Positions 8,727 to 18,369 of a stretch of DNA of 64,000 nucleotides are shown piece by piece. How positions within the stretch are numbered: the stretch's first letter is position 1; every line of letters starts with the position of its first letter. The position numbers and the translations under genes are program-made. The stretch is from Novipirellula galeiformis (GTDB lineage Bacteria; Planctomycetota; Planctomycetia; Pirellulales; Pirellulaceae), in assembly GCF_007860095.1 (NCBI RefSeq), contig NZ_SJPT01000012.1:62001-126000 (forward strand), given 5' to 3'. Under the pieces are notes generated by a model that saw only the letters and a program-made list of their open reading frames with translations, had not been told where the DNA came from and ran no database searches.

Positions 8727-10508
8727 TTACGGCGCGGCGTCGCCCTCTCCCTGCTCCTCGGCCACTTCGGGTTCGGCCGGCGAGTCGTTGTCATCGCTGG
8801 CCTTGCTCTCGCCCTTGTCGTCTTTGTCAGCTTCCTTGTCGCTGCCATCCGCTTCGGGCTCAGGCTTCGCTTCGGGCTCAGGTTTATCCGCATCCTTTTC
8901 GGCCTTCATCTCTGGCTTAGCATCAGCCTTTTCGGCTGGCGGCTTTTCGCTGTCGGCTTTTTCCTTTTTCATCTCCTCAGCCGCTTTGCGTTCACGCTCG
9001 AGTTCTTCCGCTTCGAGTTCTTTCTTGCGGGCTTCGACCTTCCGCTTTTGGGTTTCGCGGACCGTTTCGTAGACTTCCGAACTGGCTCCGCCGTCGTTTG
9101 ACATCATCTCGACGAACGCAATGAGTGGGAAATCGTCCGACAATTCTTCGCTGTCGATCGCGATCGAGTAACGGCGAATCGACTTCATCAAGTCTTCGGC
9201 CGAGTCATCGATGGTCAAGATCGGATAGTCGTCAAAGATCTCGGCCCAAATGCCGAACGCTTCCTCATAGAGCGAGATTGCGTTGTCAAGTTCGGCGGCT
9301 TCGTTCGCTTTCTCGGCTTCGAAAATCAAGCGTCGCGCTTTGACGGTTCGCTCTTCTTGTTCGGCCAGCGACAACGTGTCCCAGTAGGGATAGTTGATCT
9401 GTTTGCGGTAGCCGTCTGTCTTTTTCTTCCGCTCTTCGAGGTCAACAATTTCGCCTGCCAATTCGATCGCTTGGAGTCGCACCTTGGGATCAGCTTTCTT
9501 AGCGAAGTCCATGAGTTCCGCATAGGAATTCCAGTTCAAGTCCGACTGGCCAAGGATCTTCTCGAGCTCTTCGACGCGAAGCGCCTGCAAACGAACCAAT
9601 TCATCGAGTCGCCCTAACTTGATTGTAAACGGCGATGTCGTCGGCACACTTCGCTCACCAAATTCACGCCAACCCGCCGAGGCTAATTGCCACGCACTTT
9701 GCGCGCGATCATCGAGTACGCCTTCGGACTCGATCGCTTCGGCGTGCTTGATACGCCACTTGGGACCGGTTTCAAAGAAGTTCAGCGGGGTTTGGCGACG
9801 GATTTTGACTCCCGAGTCAACAATTTCGTAGCCGTGGAAAAGCCACAGTCGACCGACCAACCAATTGTCGGGTTTGAAGTAAGGACCACGGGCATCGGGG
9901 CTATCCACCGCGATCCCTTGTTCCATCAACGATTCATGAAGCGGCTCGTCGTCGGAGAACAGTTTTCGGAACTGAGTCTTCTCGTCGGCCATCCCCATTT
10001 TGTTGCCATAGAACCAACCGGTGTACCAGACCAAGCGGGGCGCGTTGCGATTCTGACGCACTCCTTTGGACAAGAACTCGGTTCCTTCGCGGACCATTTC
10101 GTAGCGTTGACGATAATCGTCGAACTCGGTGGAAACGTTGTAGGCAAGGTTGTGAGCTTGATGCTCCCAAACCTTGTCAAAGTGAGGCTGCAAGAGTGCG
10201 ATGTTGTTGAGCGTCGCTTTCAAACGATCCCATTCGTGAAGCACCTTGTAGTGGTGTGCTTTGTTCCAAAGCAACGTTGCCGCAACCCCACGAAGCCCCA
10301 ACGAGGCAAGCTTCATGGTTTCGCTAGCAGGACTAATCTCACCGAGGTCGCTTTCGGCGATATTAAACTTGTTACGCATCTCGGCAAGTTGACCACCGGA
10401 GTCCCCCGTGCCCCCGCTCGGTTGCCCGAGCATGTACAGCGGAACGACCATGGCCAACAGGATGACGAGGTAAACAAGTTTGCGATTGAGGACAGTAGTA
10501 CGGTTCAT
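8727..10508 (-). CDS. ABC-exporter-associated protein with acidic tail
   Basis: 593 aa, no named family recognised. An N-terminal hydrophobic anchor (about 10-27, LVYLVILLAMVVPLYMLG) is followed by a long helical, TPR-like soluble part, and then by an extreme low-complexity Glu/Lys/Asp/Pro/Ala tail (about the last 110 residues). Its ATG overlaps the permease stop as ATGA, so it is translationally coupled as the third gene of the ATPase-permease operon. I infer an envelope-anchored accessory subunit of that transporter, with most of the protein outside the cytoplasm. The tail is probably disordered. Confidence 0.75.
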   Translation of the reverse strand: MNRTTVLNRKLVYLVILLAMVVPLYMLGQPSGGTGDSGGQLAEMRNKFNIAESDLGEISPASETMKLASLGLRGVAATLLWNKAHHYKVLHEWDRLKATLNNIALLQPHFDKVWEHQAHNLAYNVSTEFDDYRQRYEMVREGTEFLSKGVRQNRNAPRLVWYTGWFYGNKMGMADEKTQFRKLFSDDEPLHESLMEQGIAVDSPDARGPYFKPDNWLVGRLWLFHGYEIVDSGVKIRRQTPLNFFETGPKWRIKHAEAIESEGVLDDRAQSAWQLASAGWREFGERSVPTTSPFTIKLGRLDELVRLQALRVEELEKILGQSDLNWNSYAELMDFAKKADPKVRLQAIELAGEIVDLEERKKKTDGYRKQINYPYWDTLSLAEQEERTVKARRLIFEAEKANEAAELDNAISLYEEAFGIWAEIFDDYPILTIDDSAEDLMKSIRRYSIAIDSEELSDDFPLIAFVEMMSNDGGASSEVYETVRETQKRKVEARKKELEAEELERERKAAEEMKKEKADSEKPPAEKADAKPEMKAEKDADKPEPEAKPEPEADGSDKEADKDDKGESKASDDNDSPAEPEVAEEQGEGDAAP

Positions 10509-12400
10509 GCCGCGATCTCACGCGATTTCAAGAAAAAGTAACTGACGAGAAATGCCAAAATGCAGTAGCCCAGGGTGGCTGCGGCATGGCGTGCCAACAA
10601 CGCGCCAAAAATATCAAAGCCGCTCGCCGCGTATTCCGCGGTGCTGACCATTTTGGGCAAGTTGGGGAGTGCGGTTGCGACGGCATCGAGTGAATACACG
10701 ATCCCGGCGTCCACCGTCTTGATGACTTTGCCCGCCAAATCGTCCACATCCAATTGGGTCGTCATCGCGTCTTGCCTGAGGATGCGCACCACCGACTCGA
10801 TCGGTCCTCCACCTCGCTCAATCCCCGAGTCGATGTAATGACGCGTGTCGTACACTTGCTCGGCCGAGAAGCCCAGCAGCACGCACGCGGCGGTGGCGAC
10901 CATCGCGACCGGTCCACTGAGGAACGTACTGAACATCACGCCGAAGGCGACGATCATCGTCATCTGTAACCAAATCGAAAGGTACGCTTTGGTTAAGTTC
11001 CAAGCAAAGCTGTTCTCGCCGGGACGTAGGTAGACGCCGCTCTGGGTAACGCCCAAGTATTGGCTGCGATCGAGACAACGAATTTGGACCAGTAGTTGGC
11101 CGTTTTCATCAACCAGATCATCGAACACATTGAGCATACGGGTTTCGTTGCCATCGGTGCCTTCGATGCTCAGTGGCAAGATTTTTTCGTCGACGGTGTA
11201 CTCGTCCACGATAAATGTGATTGGATTACTGCTAATCGCTTTGCTCGGATGCTTCATCGTGATCGAGCCACGAATCCCGGTGACAATATCGCCTTTGTAA
11301 GAGCGATAGGCACGGATCGACATGTCCAATGGCAGTCCATCTTCGTAGCGATCAGGCGTCACATCCGAAAACAGGAACTCGGCAAGCCCGAGGGATCCCC
11401 CTTCGATATAGCCATGCTCGACGCGCCGTGGTCCTGAGGTGACCCCCACCAAGCGAGCAATCCCTGCGCTGGCGTAGCCCTCTTGGACCTTTTCCTGACC
11501 GACGTCGATCCCGGTGTCCTTTTTGTCGCCTTGGCGATCGTAGAACTGGACCTGGCCGTAAGAAGGAATACGTGCACGCAGCCCGCCGGTAGCAGGTCCA
11601 ATCGTGAACGTCCCATCATCGGCGCGAGTGACCACATGGCGATGGCCGCGAACCATGTCCGTTAGCCCAAGGCCTCCGGAATCAGGATCGATCGAGAAGG
11701 CGTGTTTATGGCCGCGAACGTAATCGGTTTCCCCTTCGAGTCGCCCGTTACTTAATTCGCGTACGTCGGTGACTTCGAGATGGTTATGACGCAAGCCTCG
11801 GGTGACGAACAAGTAGCTCGCCAAACCCATCGGAACCAGCATCATCGTGCCCACGGCGACAAAACCGAGCATTCGACCGAGCACAATTTCGGTGGGACGC
11901 ACCGGTTTGGTCACAATCGTATAGATCGTCTTGCTCTTGATGTCCGCAGGTAGCGAAAACGCACTGATAAACAACGCCAAAGCAAGGATCAAGTAGTTCG
12001 TCGCCGTTAAAACAAAGCTGATGTACAGTCGTGCCGGATCATCGCTTTCGGGGTTCAGGTACCAACCGGCAAGCAGCAAACCGGCCACAAACAAACCGAC
12101 CACGAACAAGACTTTTCGCCGGATCGCTTCCTTGAACGCCAAGCGAGCCAACGCCATCACACGGCGAGCCGAAGTGCCGGGCAAGTCGAAGCGAACCAAG
12201 TCGCGAACCGTCCGCGCGACCGAATAAAATCCTTCACTCGGCCCATAGCGGGCTGCGGAGATCATGTAGCCAATGATCAATCCCAATAGAATCGCGAGCA
12301 CGAGCAGCACAATGCCTTGCAGCAAGGCGCTTTCGAGGAATGCGTTGGGACGGACAAGCCATTCGTAGAATGACCAAAAATCCTCTGGTTGTAGCGTCAT
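10505..12400 (-). CDS. ABC-2 type transporter permease with large insert
   Basis: 631 aa. Hydrophobic segments lie at about 22-44, 95-115, 125-150 and 165-195, then after a long soluble stretch (about 200-480) come two or more further segments and a final one at the C-terminus ([15 protein letters not shown]). The membrane part resembles ABC-2 exporters such as the gliding/NosY type. The insert carries two RGHxH repeats (RGHKHAF and RGHRHVV), each followed by an Asp/Gly-rich turn, unusual in permeases and suggestive of metal binding. Start and stop both overlap neighbours as ATGA. Substrate unknown. Confidence 0.85.
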   Translation of the reverse strand: MTLQPEDFWSFYEWLVRPNAFLESALLQGIVLLVLAILLGLIIGYMISAARYGPSEGFYSVARTVRDLVRFDLPGTSARRVMALARLAFKEAIRRKVLFVVGLFVAGLLLAGWYLNPESDDPARLYISFVLTATNYLILALALFISAFSLPADIKSKTIYTIVTKPVRPTEIVLGRMLGFVAVGTMMLVPMGLASYLFVTRGLRHNHLEVTDVRELSNGRLEGETDYVRGHKHAFSIDPDSGGLGLTDMVRGHRHVVTRADDGTFTIGPATGGLRARIPSYGQVQFYDRQGDKKDTGIDVGQEKVQEGYASAGIARLVGVTSGPRRVEHGYIEGGSLGLAEFLFSDVTPDRYEDGLPLDMSIRAYRSYKGDIVTGIRGSITMKHPSKAISSNPITFIVDEYTVDEKILPLSIEGTDGNETRMLNVFDDLVDENGQLLVQIRCLDRSQYLGVTQSGVYLRPGENSFAWNLTKAYLSIWLQMTMIVAFGVMFSTFLSGPVAMVATAACVLLGFSAEQVYDTRHYIDSGIERGGGPIESVVRILRQDAMTTQLDVDDLAGKVIKTVDAGIVYSLDAVATALPNLPKMVSTAEYAASGFDIFGALLARHAAATLGYCILAFLVSYFFLKSREIAA

Positions 12401-13380
12401 TGACCCGCTTCCTCCGACAGACCACCTTCGGAAGTCACGCGACGTGCTCCTGGGCGGTTTTCACTCTCGCGAACAATGTTCAGGAACAGGTCTTCCATCG
12501 TCGCGGTTGGATTGTCGATCGACTCGACCGTGCCACCGTGTCGTTTGATGACTTCGGCGATCTCGGTCTTGGCCGCTTCGCTTAACCCGCGAGCATGCAC
12601 TTCGGTGATGTCTTGGACCTTCAACAGATCCGAGACGCGACCGAGTTCTTTCAATTCACCTTGGTGCAAGATCGCAACGCGGTCACAAACGTCTTGGACG
12701 TCAGCGAGTTGGTGGCTGCACAATAACACCGTCTTGCCTTGATCTCGCAGTGCGAGAATCAAATCCTTCATTTCGCGAGTCCCGATCGGGTCGAGCCCGG
12801 TGGTCGGTTCGTCGAGCAAAATTAGGTCGGGGTCGTTAATCAACGCCTGGGCCAAACCGACCCGGCGTGTCATCCCTTTGCTGTATTCGCGAAGCTGGCG
12901 ATGTTTGGCTCCTTGCAGCCCCACCAACTTGATTAATTCCTCGACCCGTTGCTTCCGTTGAGCCCCGGACATGTTGAAAAGTCGGCCATAGAAATCAAGC
13001 GTTTCTTCGGCGGTCAAGAATTTGTACAGATAAGATTCTTCGGGCAGGTAGCCGATCCGCTCGTTCTTGCTCGTCTCGGTGGCGTCTTTGTCAAAGACCA
13101 GCACGCGGCCGCTGGTAGGGAACAATAGCCCGAGAATCAATTTAATTGTCGTCGATTTGCCGCTACCGTTGGGCCCCAGTAGGCCGAAGATTTCGCCGCG
13201 GCGGACCTCAATATCGAGCGATTTGAGCGCGTGGACCTTCTTGCGGCCCCAAAAGTCGCGGTAGATCTTGCTCAGATTTCGGGTTTCAATGACCACCCCC
13301 GAATCGGTGTCCGCAGAACTATTCGGAGCGGCTTGGTCGGCAGACTCAGCGACCGCAGTAGCATCGGTATCCACGAGCAA
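12397..13380 (-). CDS. ABC transporter ATP-binding protein
   Basis: 327 aa. Complete nucleotide-binding domain: Walker [10 protein letters not shown], the signature region [17 protein letters not shown], Walker [15 protein letters not shown] and the switch His in [14 protein letters not shown]. The C-terminal 90 residues form the accessory domain common in ABC-2 exporters. It is the first gene of a three-gene unit with ATGA overlaps, powering the 631-aa permease. The N-terminal 30 residues are Ala/Asp-rich and variable, so an internal start is possible. Confidence 0.93.
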   Translation of the reverse strand: MLVDTDATAVAESADQAAPNSSADTDSGVVIETRNLSKIYRDFWGRKKVHALKSLDIEVRRGEIFGLLGPNGSGKSTTIKLILGLLFPTSGRVLVFDKDATETSKNERIGYLPEESYLYKFLTAEETLDFYGRLFNMSGAQRKQRVEELIKLVGLQGAKHRQLREYSKGMTRRVGLAQALINDPDLILLDEPTTGLDPIGTREMKDLILALRDQGKTVLLCSHQLADVQDVCDRVAILHQGELKELGRVSDLLKVQDITEVHARGLSEAAKTEIAEVIKRHGGTVESIDNPTATMEDLFLNIVRESENRPGARRVTSEGGLSEEAGQ

Positions 13381-13802
13381 ACGCTTTCTGTGTTGAGAAG
13401 AAGAAAAATAGGATCATAACGAGGTGCATCCCGGTAAATAAAAAGCCGGGATCCGAAGGTTTTTACGATACGGCGGTATCCCGTAAAGGGTTCGGATTTT
13501 TACCGCAGGTTTACCGCAAGAAACAGGACCCCAGGGCCGGTTAGGCGGCGATGATCGCCCAGGCGAGTCGCGGTGAAGCGAGAGCGAGCAGACCTAAGGG
13601 AGTCGTTCGGTTCGCCCGGGGCAAGGAAAAGTCGGGGCGAGGGGGCGTGAGCATCGGGGCGACCGAGCGAAGCACCACGGATTGCCAATTCGCTATCCCA
13701 AAGCCTAAAAAACACATTCTAGCTTCGGAAGTTAGAGCCTTCGGAGCCCTTACCGGCCGCGATCGCTTGTCTTGATTTCTTGTCGCGTGTCGTTTTGCGT
13801 TC
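13381..13802. other. Divergent intergenic region, ABC operon / folC
   Basis: About 420 nt between divergent genes, so it should hold both promoters. Around 13450-13495 there are short complementary segments (CGGGAT/ATCCCG and CCGAA/TTCGG with ATTTTT after), which could form a hairpin. I see no gene here; a minus-strand frame near 13541-13804 lacks any domain. Confidence 0.4.
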
Positions 13803-15257
13803 ATGTCTGCCCCCGGCTACCAAGACTCGCTCCGTTTTCTCTACCAGCGGATCAATTACGAGCGGATTTCCACGACGCCCGCCCGCTATCCATTTCGGTT
13901 GGGGCGGATGGTCGAGCTCGCCGAACGCCTCGGTTTGGGGGACTATCTCTATGCGAATGCCCTGCGACCGCCCAAGCCGGTGATCCATATCGCTGGCACC
14001 AAGGGCAAAGGATCGACCGCTGCGATGGTCGCCAGCATTCTTGCCGCCGCAGGTTACCGGACAGGCTCGTACACCTCGCCCCATTTGAGCGACCTCGAAG
14101 AGCGGTTCCGGATCAACGGAATCCCCTGTGCCCCCCACGAACTCGTTGCGTTGGTCGAGCAAATTCGCAACGTCGTGGAGGAAATGGACCGCGAATCAGG
14201 CTCGGCACCGACATTTTTCGAGCTGACCACGGTGATGGCGGTGCTGCATTTCCAGGCCCAGGCGTGCGATGCCATCGTGTTGGAAGTGGGCCTCGGCGGG
14301 CGACTCGATAGTACAAATGTATTTGCGTCGTCGGTCACCGCGATCACCAGCATCGGATTGGACCACCAACAGGTGCTCGGAAATACGATCGCCGAAATTG
14401 CGACCGAGAAAGCGGGCATCATCAAGCCCAACGTCCCGGTCGTCTCGAGCGTGGTCCGGCCCGAAGCGATTGAGGTGATCCACGCCGCGGCGGCAAAACA
14501 AAATTCGCCCCTCTATCAATTAGGCGAAGCGCAACTCGGCGAAGGGCAACTCGGCGAAACGCAATTGGGTAAAGGGGGATGTGCGGTCTCGCCGAGTCGT
14601 CACGATTTTACGGTTTCCAACGAGAGGCACCCCGAGTGGGGGTCACAAATTCATTACCGAGGGCTCACCGCACCGCTTCGCGACCAGCGCGACGTGACGT
14701 TAGCGATGGAAGGTGCCCACCAAGTTCGCAATGCCGGGGTCGCAATTGCGGTGGTCGACTTGTTGTCCGAGCACGGTTTGGCGGTCCCTGAGACCGCATT
14801 CGATTCGGGGTTGTTCAAGCTGAACTGCACTGCTCGTATCGAGCGATTCCAGCTCAAAGAAGGGGGCATCGCCTTGGTCGATGCTGCCCACAACGACGAT
14901 TCGGTCGCCGCCTTGATCCAAGCCATGGACGCTCGTTTGCAGGGGCGGCCGGTCACGATCGTGTTTGGGACCAGTCGAGACAAATCGGCTGAATCGATGC
15001 TCGCGTCGCTGGCCCCCAAGGCCGCCCACCTCGTGTTGACGAAATACAGTGGAAACCCTCGCTATCGCGAGCCCACGGAAATGTTGCCGATGGTGCCAAG
15101 CGATTTTCGCCAGCATGCGGAAGTCGTCGAGGATGCGATCCAGGCTTGCAAACGCGGCCTTGAACTGGCAACCCCCGAGGGCGTTTTGGTGATTTGCGGT
15201 TCCTTCTTTCTCGCCGCCGAGGCGCGGCAATGGATCTTGAGCTTAGGCGGTACTTGA
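13803..15257 (+). CDS. folC: Dihydrofolate synthase / folylpolyglutamate synthase
   Basis: 484 aa. Mur-ligase-type ATP-dependent enzyme adding glutamate to dihydropteroate or tetrahydrofolate in the cytoplasm. Visible motifs: P-loop HIAGTKGKGSTAAMVASIL (about 61-79), the YTSPHL substrate loop, LEVGLGGRLDSTN and VDAAHNDDSVAALI, the latter in the C-terminal domain. Length is slightly above the family's ~430 because of a 20-residue insertion at 239-258 built of (QLGEx) repeats, encoded by a 15-nt tandem repeat. The insertion sits between conserved blocks, so the enzyme is probably intact. The 3' end overlaps the convergent next gene by 15 nt. Confidence 0.95.
   Translation: MSAPGYQDSLRFLYQRINYERISTTPARYPFRLGRMVELAERLGLGDYLYANALRPPKPVIHIAGTKGKGSTAAMVASILAAAGYRTGSYTSPHLSDLEERFRINGIPCAPHELVALVEQIRNVVEEMDRESGSAPTFFELTTVMAVLHFQAQACDAIVLEVGLGGRLDSTNVFASSVTAITSIGLDHQQVLGNTIAEIATEKAGIIKPNVPVVSSVVRPEAIEVIHAAAAKQNSPLYQLGEAQLGEGQLGETQLGKGGCAVSPSRHDFTVSNERHPEWGSQIHYRGLTAPLRDQRDVTLAMEGAHQVRNAGVAIAVVDLLSEHGLAVPETAFDSGLFKLNCTARIERFQLKEGGIALVDAAHNDDSVAALIQAMDARLQGRPVTIVFGTSRDKSAESMLASLAPKAAHLVLTKYSGNPRYREPTEMLPMVPSDFRQHAEVVEDAIQACKRGLELATPEGVLVICGSFFLAAEARQWILSLGGT
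14517..14576 (+). repeat. 15-nt tandem repeat inside folC
   Basis: Four imperfect 15-nt units (14517-14531, 14532-14546, 14547-14561, 14562-14576) of the form CAACTCGGCGAAGGG. The unit is a multiple of three, so each copy adds Gln-Leu-Gly-Glu/Lys-x and the frame is kept. A slippage-prone minisatellite in a core metabolic gene. Confidence 0.9.
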
Positions 15258-15767
15258 ACCGAGAATCAGTTCGACGTCGCTAAGGGGCAACTCAAGCTGT
15301 TGGCTGATTTCCTCGGACGTTAATCCCGAATGATGCAGTGCCGCGATTCGCAGCTCTAAGACCGAGCGTGTCTGGGACGCATTTTTCACTTGACGCAAAT
15401 CAACTTGGTTCGCGTCCGCAGCCGGACCGGGGGGGAGCGTCGCCAAGGTATCGATCCGCTCGTCAAGTTGCCGCATCAACGTTTGCACGACCGCGATCCG
15501 TGTATCCAATTCGGCGGTCAACTCTCGTTGCAGGTCGAACATCGCGACTTGCCAGCGCTGAGTCTCCGCAGGAGCATCGGAAAGGGGCGCCACGGGGTCT
15601 TTCCGCTGCTGGATCGCTTTGAGTTCCCGGTGGGTTGCTCGCGAGTCTTGGTTGACACGTTTACGCAACGCGATTTGCCGGCGTGCCAGCACCCAGCCTA
15701 ACATCACAAACCCAGCCAACATCAAGAGCTGAGCCTGTTGCATTTGGGCTAAAATTGTCGTTTGCAT
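15243..15767 (-). CDS. Membrane-anchored protein with C-terminal HTH-like motif
   Basis: 174 aa. The N-terminus has one hydrophobic segment (about 11-28, MQQAQLLMLAGFVMLGWVLA). A charged, probably coiled-coil middle follows. The last ~45 residues (LRIAALHHSGLTSEEISQQL, then ELPLSDVELIL) look like a helix-turn-helix of the kind used by small wHTH/DUF6115-like proteins. Convergent with folC, overlapping its end by 15 nt. Function unknown; DNA binding at the membrane is only a suggestion. Confidence 0.7.
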   Translation of the reverse strand: MQTTILAQMQQAQLLMLAGFVMLGWVLARRQIALRKRVNQDSRATHRELKAIQQRKDPVAPLSDAPAETQRWQVAMFDLQRELTAELDTRIAVVQTLMRQLDERIDTLATLPPGPAADANQVDLRQVKNASQTRSVLELRIAALHHSGLTSEEISQQLELPLSDVELILGSSTA

Positions 15768-15972
15768 TCTTTACCCAACAAAACCGTGTTACCTAATCAA
15801 ACCTCTCTGAGCTACGGTTATGATTAGATCGACCGATCCGCCCCAGCATCATTGAAACTTTTCATTTGATTTCGTTTCCCCCGACTTTAGCACTCCTTTC
15901 GCCTGTCGCGGTTTTAACGAAAATGAGGAGCATGCTTCCCCTCTCCTCACGTACTCGCTAGTTCAAAGTTCG

Positions 15973-16743
15973 ATGCCCACTTCGTGTGACGCCACCCTTC
16001 AATCAAGCAACGATACACCGGTCCGAGTGTGGCACGCGACCAGTTCCTCGGAGGTGCCCGGCCCGGTCGAGGCGTTCTGTCATCAATGGCTCGACGAATC
16101 CGAGTGTGAGCGCGCCGAGCGATTTCGCGTGATGACCAGCCGCAACCAACATATCGTCGGCCGTGGCATGGCGCGACACTTGTTGGGCGGCTCCGAAGTG
16201 CCCGCTCGAAGCATCGAGTTTCATGCGTTGCAACATGGCAAACCCGCGGTGAAATCGCCCCCGGAAATCGCGCAACCCTTTAACATCGCACACACCGATG
16301 GATTGGTGCTTTGTGGCATTGGTCATACGAAGCATCAATTGCTTGGGGTGGATGTCGAACGACTCGAGCGGCGAACCGATCCCGAATTAGCCACCCGCTA
16401 TTTCTCGGCTCCGGAAATTGAGTACGTTCATTCGTTCGCCGACGCCCGCAAACGCAAATCGGCATTCCTGCGAGTTTGGACGCTCAAAGAGGCGTTCATC
16501 AAAGCGATCGGGACCGGATTGCACACCCCGTTGTCCGATTTTGCATTTGAAAATATCGACGATGACACACCGACCATTCGCATGCTCGATCCGCGATTGG
16601 AGAGCGATCAACAGTGGAGTTTCTTCTCCTTCTATCCTCGCCAGACCTTTATCGCGGCGATCGCAGTGGCAACCCACCCGGATGATCCGCGGGTTTCGAT
16701 GCAGCTTAGTGATTTTGACGAAGTCGTGGCCCAGCACGCTTAA
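15973..16743 (+). CDS. 4'-phosphopantetheinyl transferase superfamily protein
   Basis: 256 aa, the two-domain (Sfp/Gsp-like) length. Shows GVDVE (Mg-binding D127 and E129) and WTLKEAFIKAIGTGL (W169, K172, E173, K177). It transfers phosphopantetheine from CoA to a carrier protein serine, activating acyl or peptidyl carrier proteins. No carrier or synthase genes lie next to it, so the partner cannot be told. Start is the ATG at 15973; no strong Shine-Dalgarno is seen. Confidence 0.9.
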   Translation: MPTSCDATLQSSNDTPVRVWHATSSSEVPGPVEAFCHQWLDESECERAERFRVMTSRNQHIVGRGMARHLLGGSEVPARSIEFHALQHGKPAVKSPPEIAQPFNIAHTDGLVLCGIGHTKHQLLGVDVERLERRTDPELATRYFSAPEIEYVHSFADARKRKSAFLRVWTLKEAFIKAIGTGLHTPLSDFAFENIDDDTPTIRMLDPRLESDQQWSFFSFYPRQTFIAAIAVATHPDDPRVSMQLSDFDEVVAQHA

Positions 16744-16789
16744 CGCAGGTCGTTGTTCCAGGTGGTGGCGTACTTGATCACGCCACCGG

Positions 16790-18103
16790 TCAAACTCGCG
16801 AGACGTATTGGCCACTCAAGCGTCGTACCAGCGAACGCATCTCCAGTACGCTGATCGTGGCCAACACTCGATGGGCGGGCAACTCGGTTTTGACAATCAC
16901 CTCGTCGATCGGAGTGCTCGTTTCCCCCACCGCGTCGAGTACCGTTCGCTCGAGTTCGTTGAGTAACAAATCGGCGCCGTTGCGAATCGATTGTCCCTCG
17001 CCCATCTCGATGGGGCTGCCCATCGGTCCGATTCCCTCAAGTAGATCTTCGATGGTTTGTACCAATTTGGCTCCGTCGCGAATCAATTGGTTGCATCCTC
17101 GTGACATGCGGCTGGTCACGGGGCCGGGCAACGCCATCACTTCGCGGTTCAGCTCGCACGCTAAGCGAGCGGTGATCAGTGCTCCACTGCGATCGGGCGC
17201 TTCGATCACCAACGTCGCCAACGACAACCCGGCGATCAATCGATTGCGTTGTGGAAACGTTCCCGCGTGTGGTTTGGTGTGAGGAGCATACTCGCTGATC
17301 ACGGCCCCGTTGGCGGCGATTTTTTCCGCCAACGGTTTGTGCTCACTGGGGTAGATCTCCGCAAGTCCACTGCCGAGCACCGCGATGGTTCGGCCACCTC
17401 CATTGAGGGCCCCTTCGTGTGCAGCCGAATCGATCCCGCGCGCCATTCCGCTAACGACCGTGACGCCAGCGCGGGCCATCGCGTAGCCGAATCGCTCGGC
17501 TTGCTTCAAACCATACGTCGTGGCATGCCGAGTGCCAACGATCGCGACCGCAAGCTCATCGTTCGCCAGGATCTCGCCATGGACAAACAGAATCGGCGGG
17601 GCATCCGGAAGATCAAAAAGGGAAGGGGGATAATCGTCGTCGTCTGCGGAAACAATCGCCACGTCGTTTTGACAGCACCATTGGATCATCGAGTCGACAT
17701 CGACATGATGTGATGCGGTCCGAATGGCATGGGTCAGCTTGGGGCCGACTCCATAAACCGATGCGAGTTGCGCGTCCGCCGCGTGCAAAACTTGCTCGGC
17801 GGAACCGAATTGCTCCAGCAGCGCGGATAACGTTCGTGGCCCCATGCCGGGGAGCATCGAAAGCAGCAACATGGTTGCCGTTTCCGCACGAACGATTCGT
17901 TGCTTCGGGGCGTCGGGGACGGCTGAGGCGTCCGAGTGGACTTGTGCTGGGCTGACGGGCTCGGACCGGGCGGGATCTGGCGGACGCTCGCTGAAGGTGC
18001 TCGCCCACAAGCCGTCGTCTGGCAGCGGTTCGTCTGGCAGACCTTCGTCTGTCAGACGCGTGGCTTGCTCGTCATCGTCCCGCGGCGTCGGTTCGGATCC
18101 CAT
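16790..18103 (-). CDS. dprA: DNA-processing protein DprA
   Basis: 437 aa from the chosen ATG at 18103. DprA loads RecA on incoming single-stranded DNA during natural transformation. Order: a variable acidic N-terminal extension (about 1-65), a helix-hairpin-helix/SAM-like part (LLSMLPGMGPRTLSALLEQF), the Rossmann core with AIVGTRHATTYG, VVSGMARGIDSAAHEGAL and the FPQRNRLIAGLS loop, then a C-terminal winged helix ending LVRRLSGQYVSRV. An upstream in-frame start at 18310 would add 69 low-complexity residues, which I doubt. Suggests possible competence, though no other com genes are in the window. Confidence 0.92.
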   Translation of the reverse strand: MGSEPTPRDDDEQATRLTDEGLPDEPLPDDGLWASTFSERPPDPARSEPVSPAQVHSDASAVPDAPKQRIVRAETATMLLLSMLPGMGPRTLSALLEQFGSAEQVLHAADAQLASVYGVGPKLTHAIRTASHHVDVDSMIQWCCQNDVAIVSADDDDYPPSLFDLPDAPPILFVHGEILANDELAVAIVGTRHATTYGLKQAERFGYAMARAGVTVVSGMARGIDSAAHEGALNGGGRTIAVLGSGLAEIYPSEHKPLAEKIAANGAVISEYAPHTKPHAGTFPQRNRLIAGLSLATLVIEAPDRSGALITARLACELNREVMALPGPVTSRMSRGCNQLIRDGAKLVQTIEDLLEGIGPMGSPIEMGEGQSIRNGADLLLNELERTVLDAVGETSTPIDEVIVKTELPAHRVLATISVLEMRSLVRRLSGQYVSRV

Positions 18104-18369
18104 TATCCCGGTCCCTGTCGGAATGGGGCGCGGGGGGCGGCGGGGCGGGGCCGCAACGGATGTGACCTGCGCCGCGCCGCGTGGTCCTGCGATCGATGAC
18201 GCGAAGTGAGCATTTCGCATCGAGGGTAAATCCAGCGCATGGGCATCCCCTAACTCTCCACAGAAACGAAGCGAAGAGAGTGACGGGCGATCGGTCGACG
18301 TCACTCGCAATGCGTCAAGTACACTGCGTCAAGTATAAAGAGGCAGGGCGGGGAAAGTCGAGTCGCAAA

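Noticed and set aside
9687-10541. Long plus-strand open frame of 284 codons
   Set aside because: It is antisense to the 593-aa gene of the ABC operon, which has the anchor, the coupled start and normal composition.
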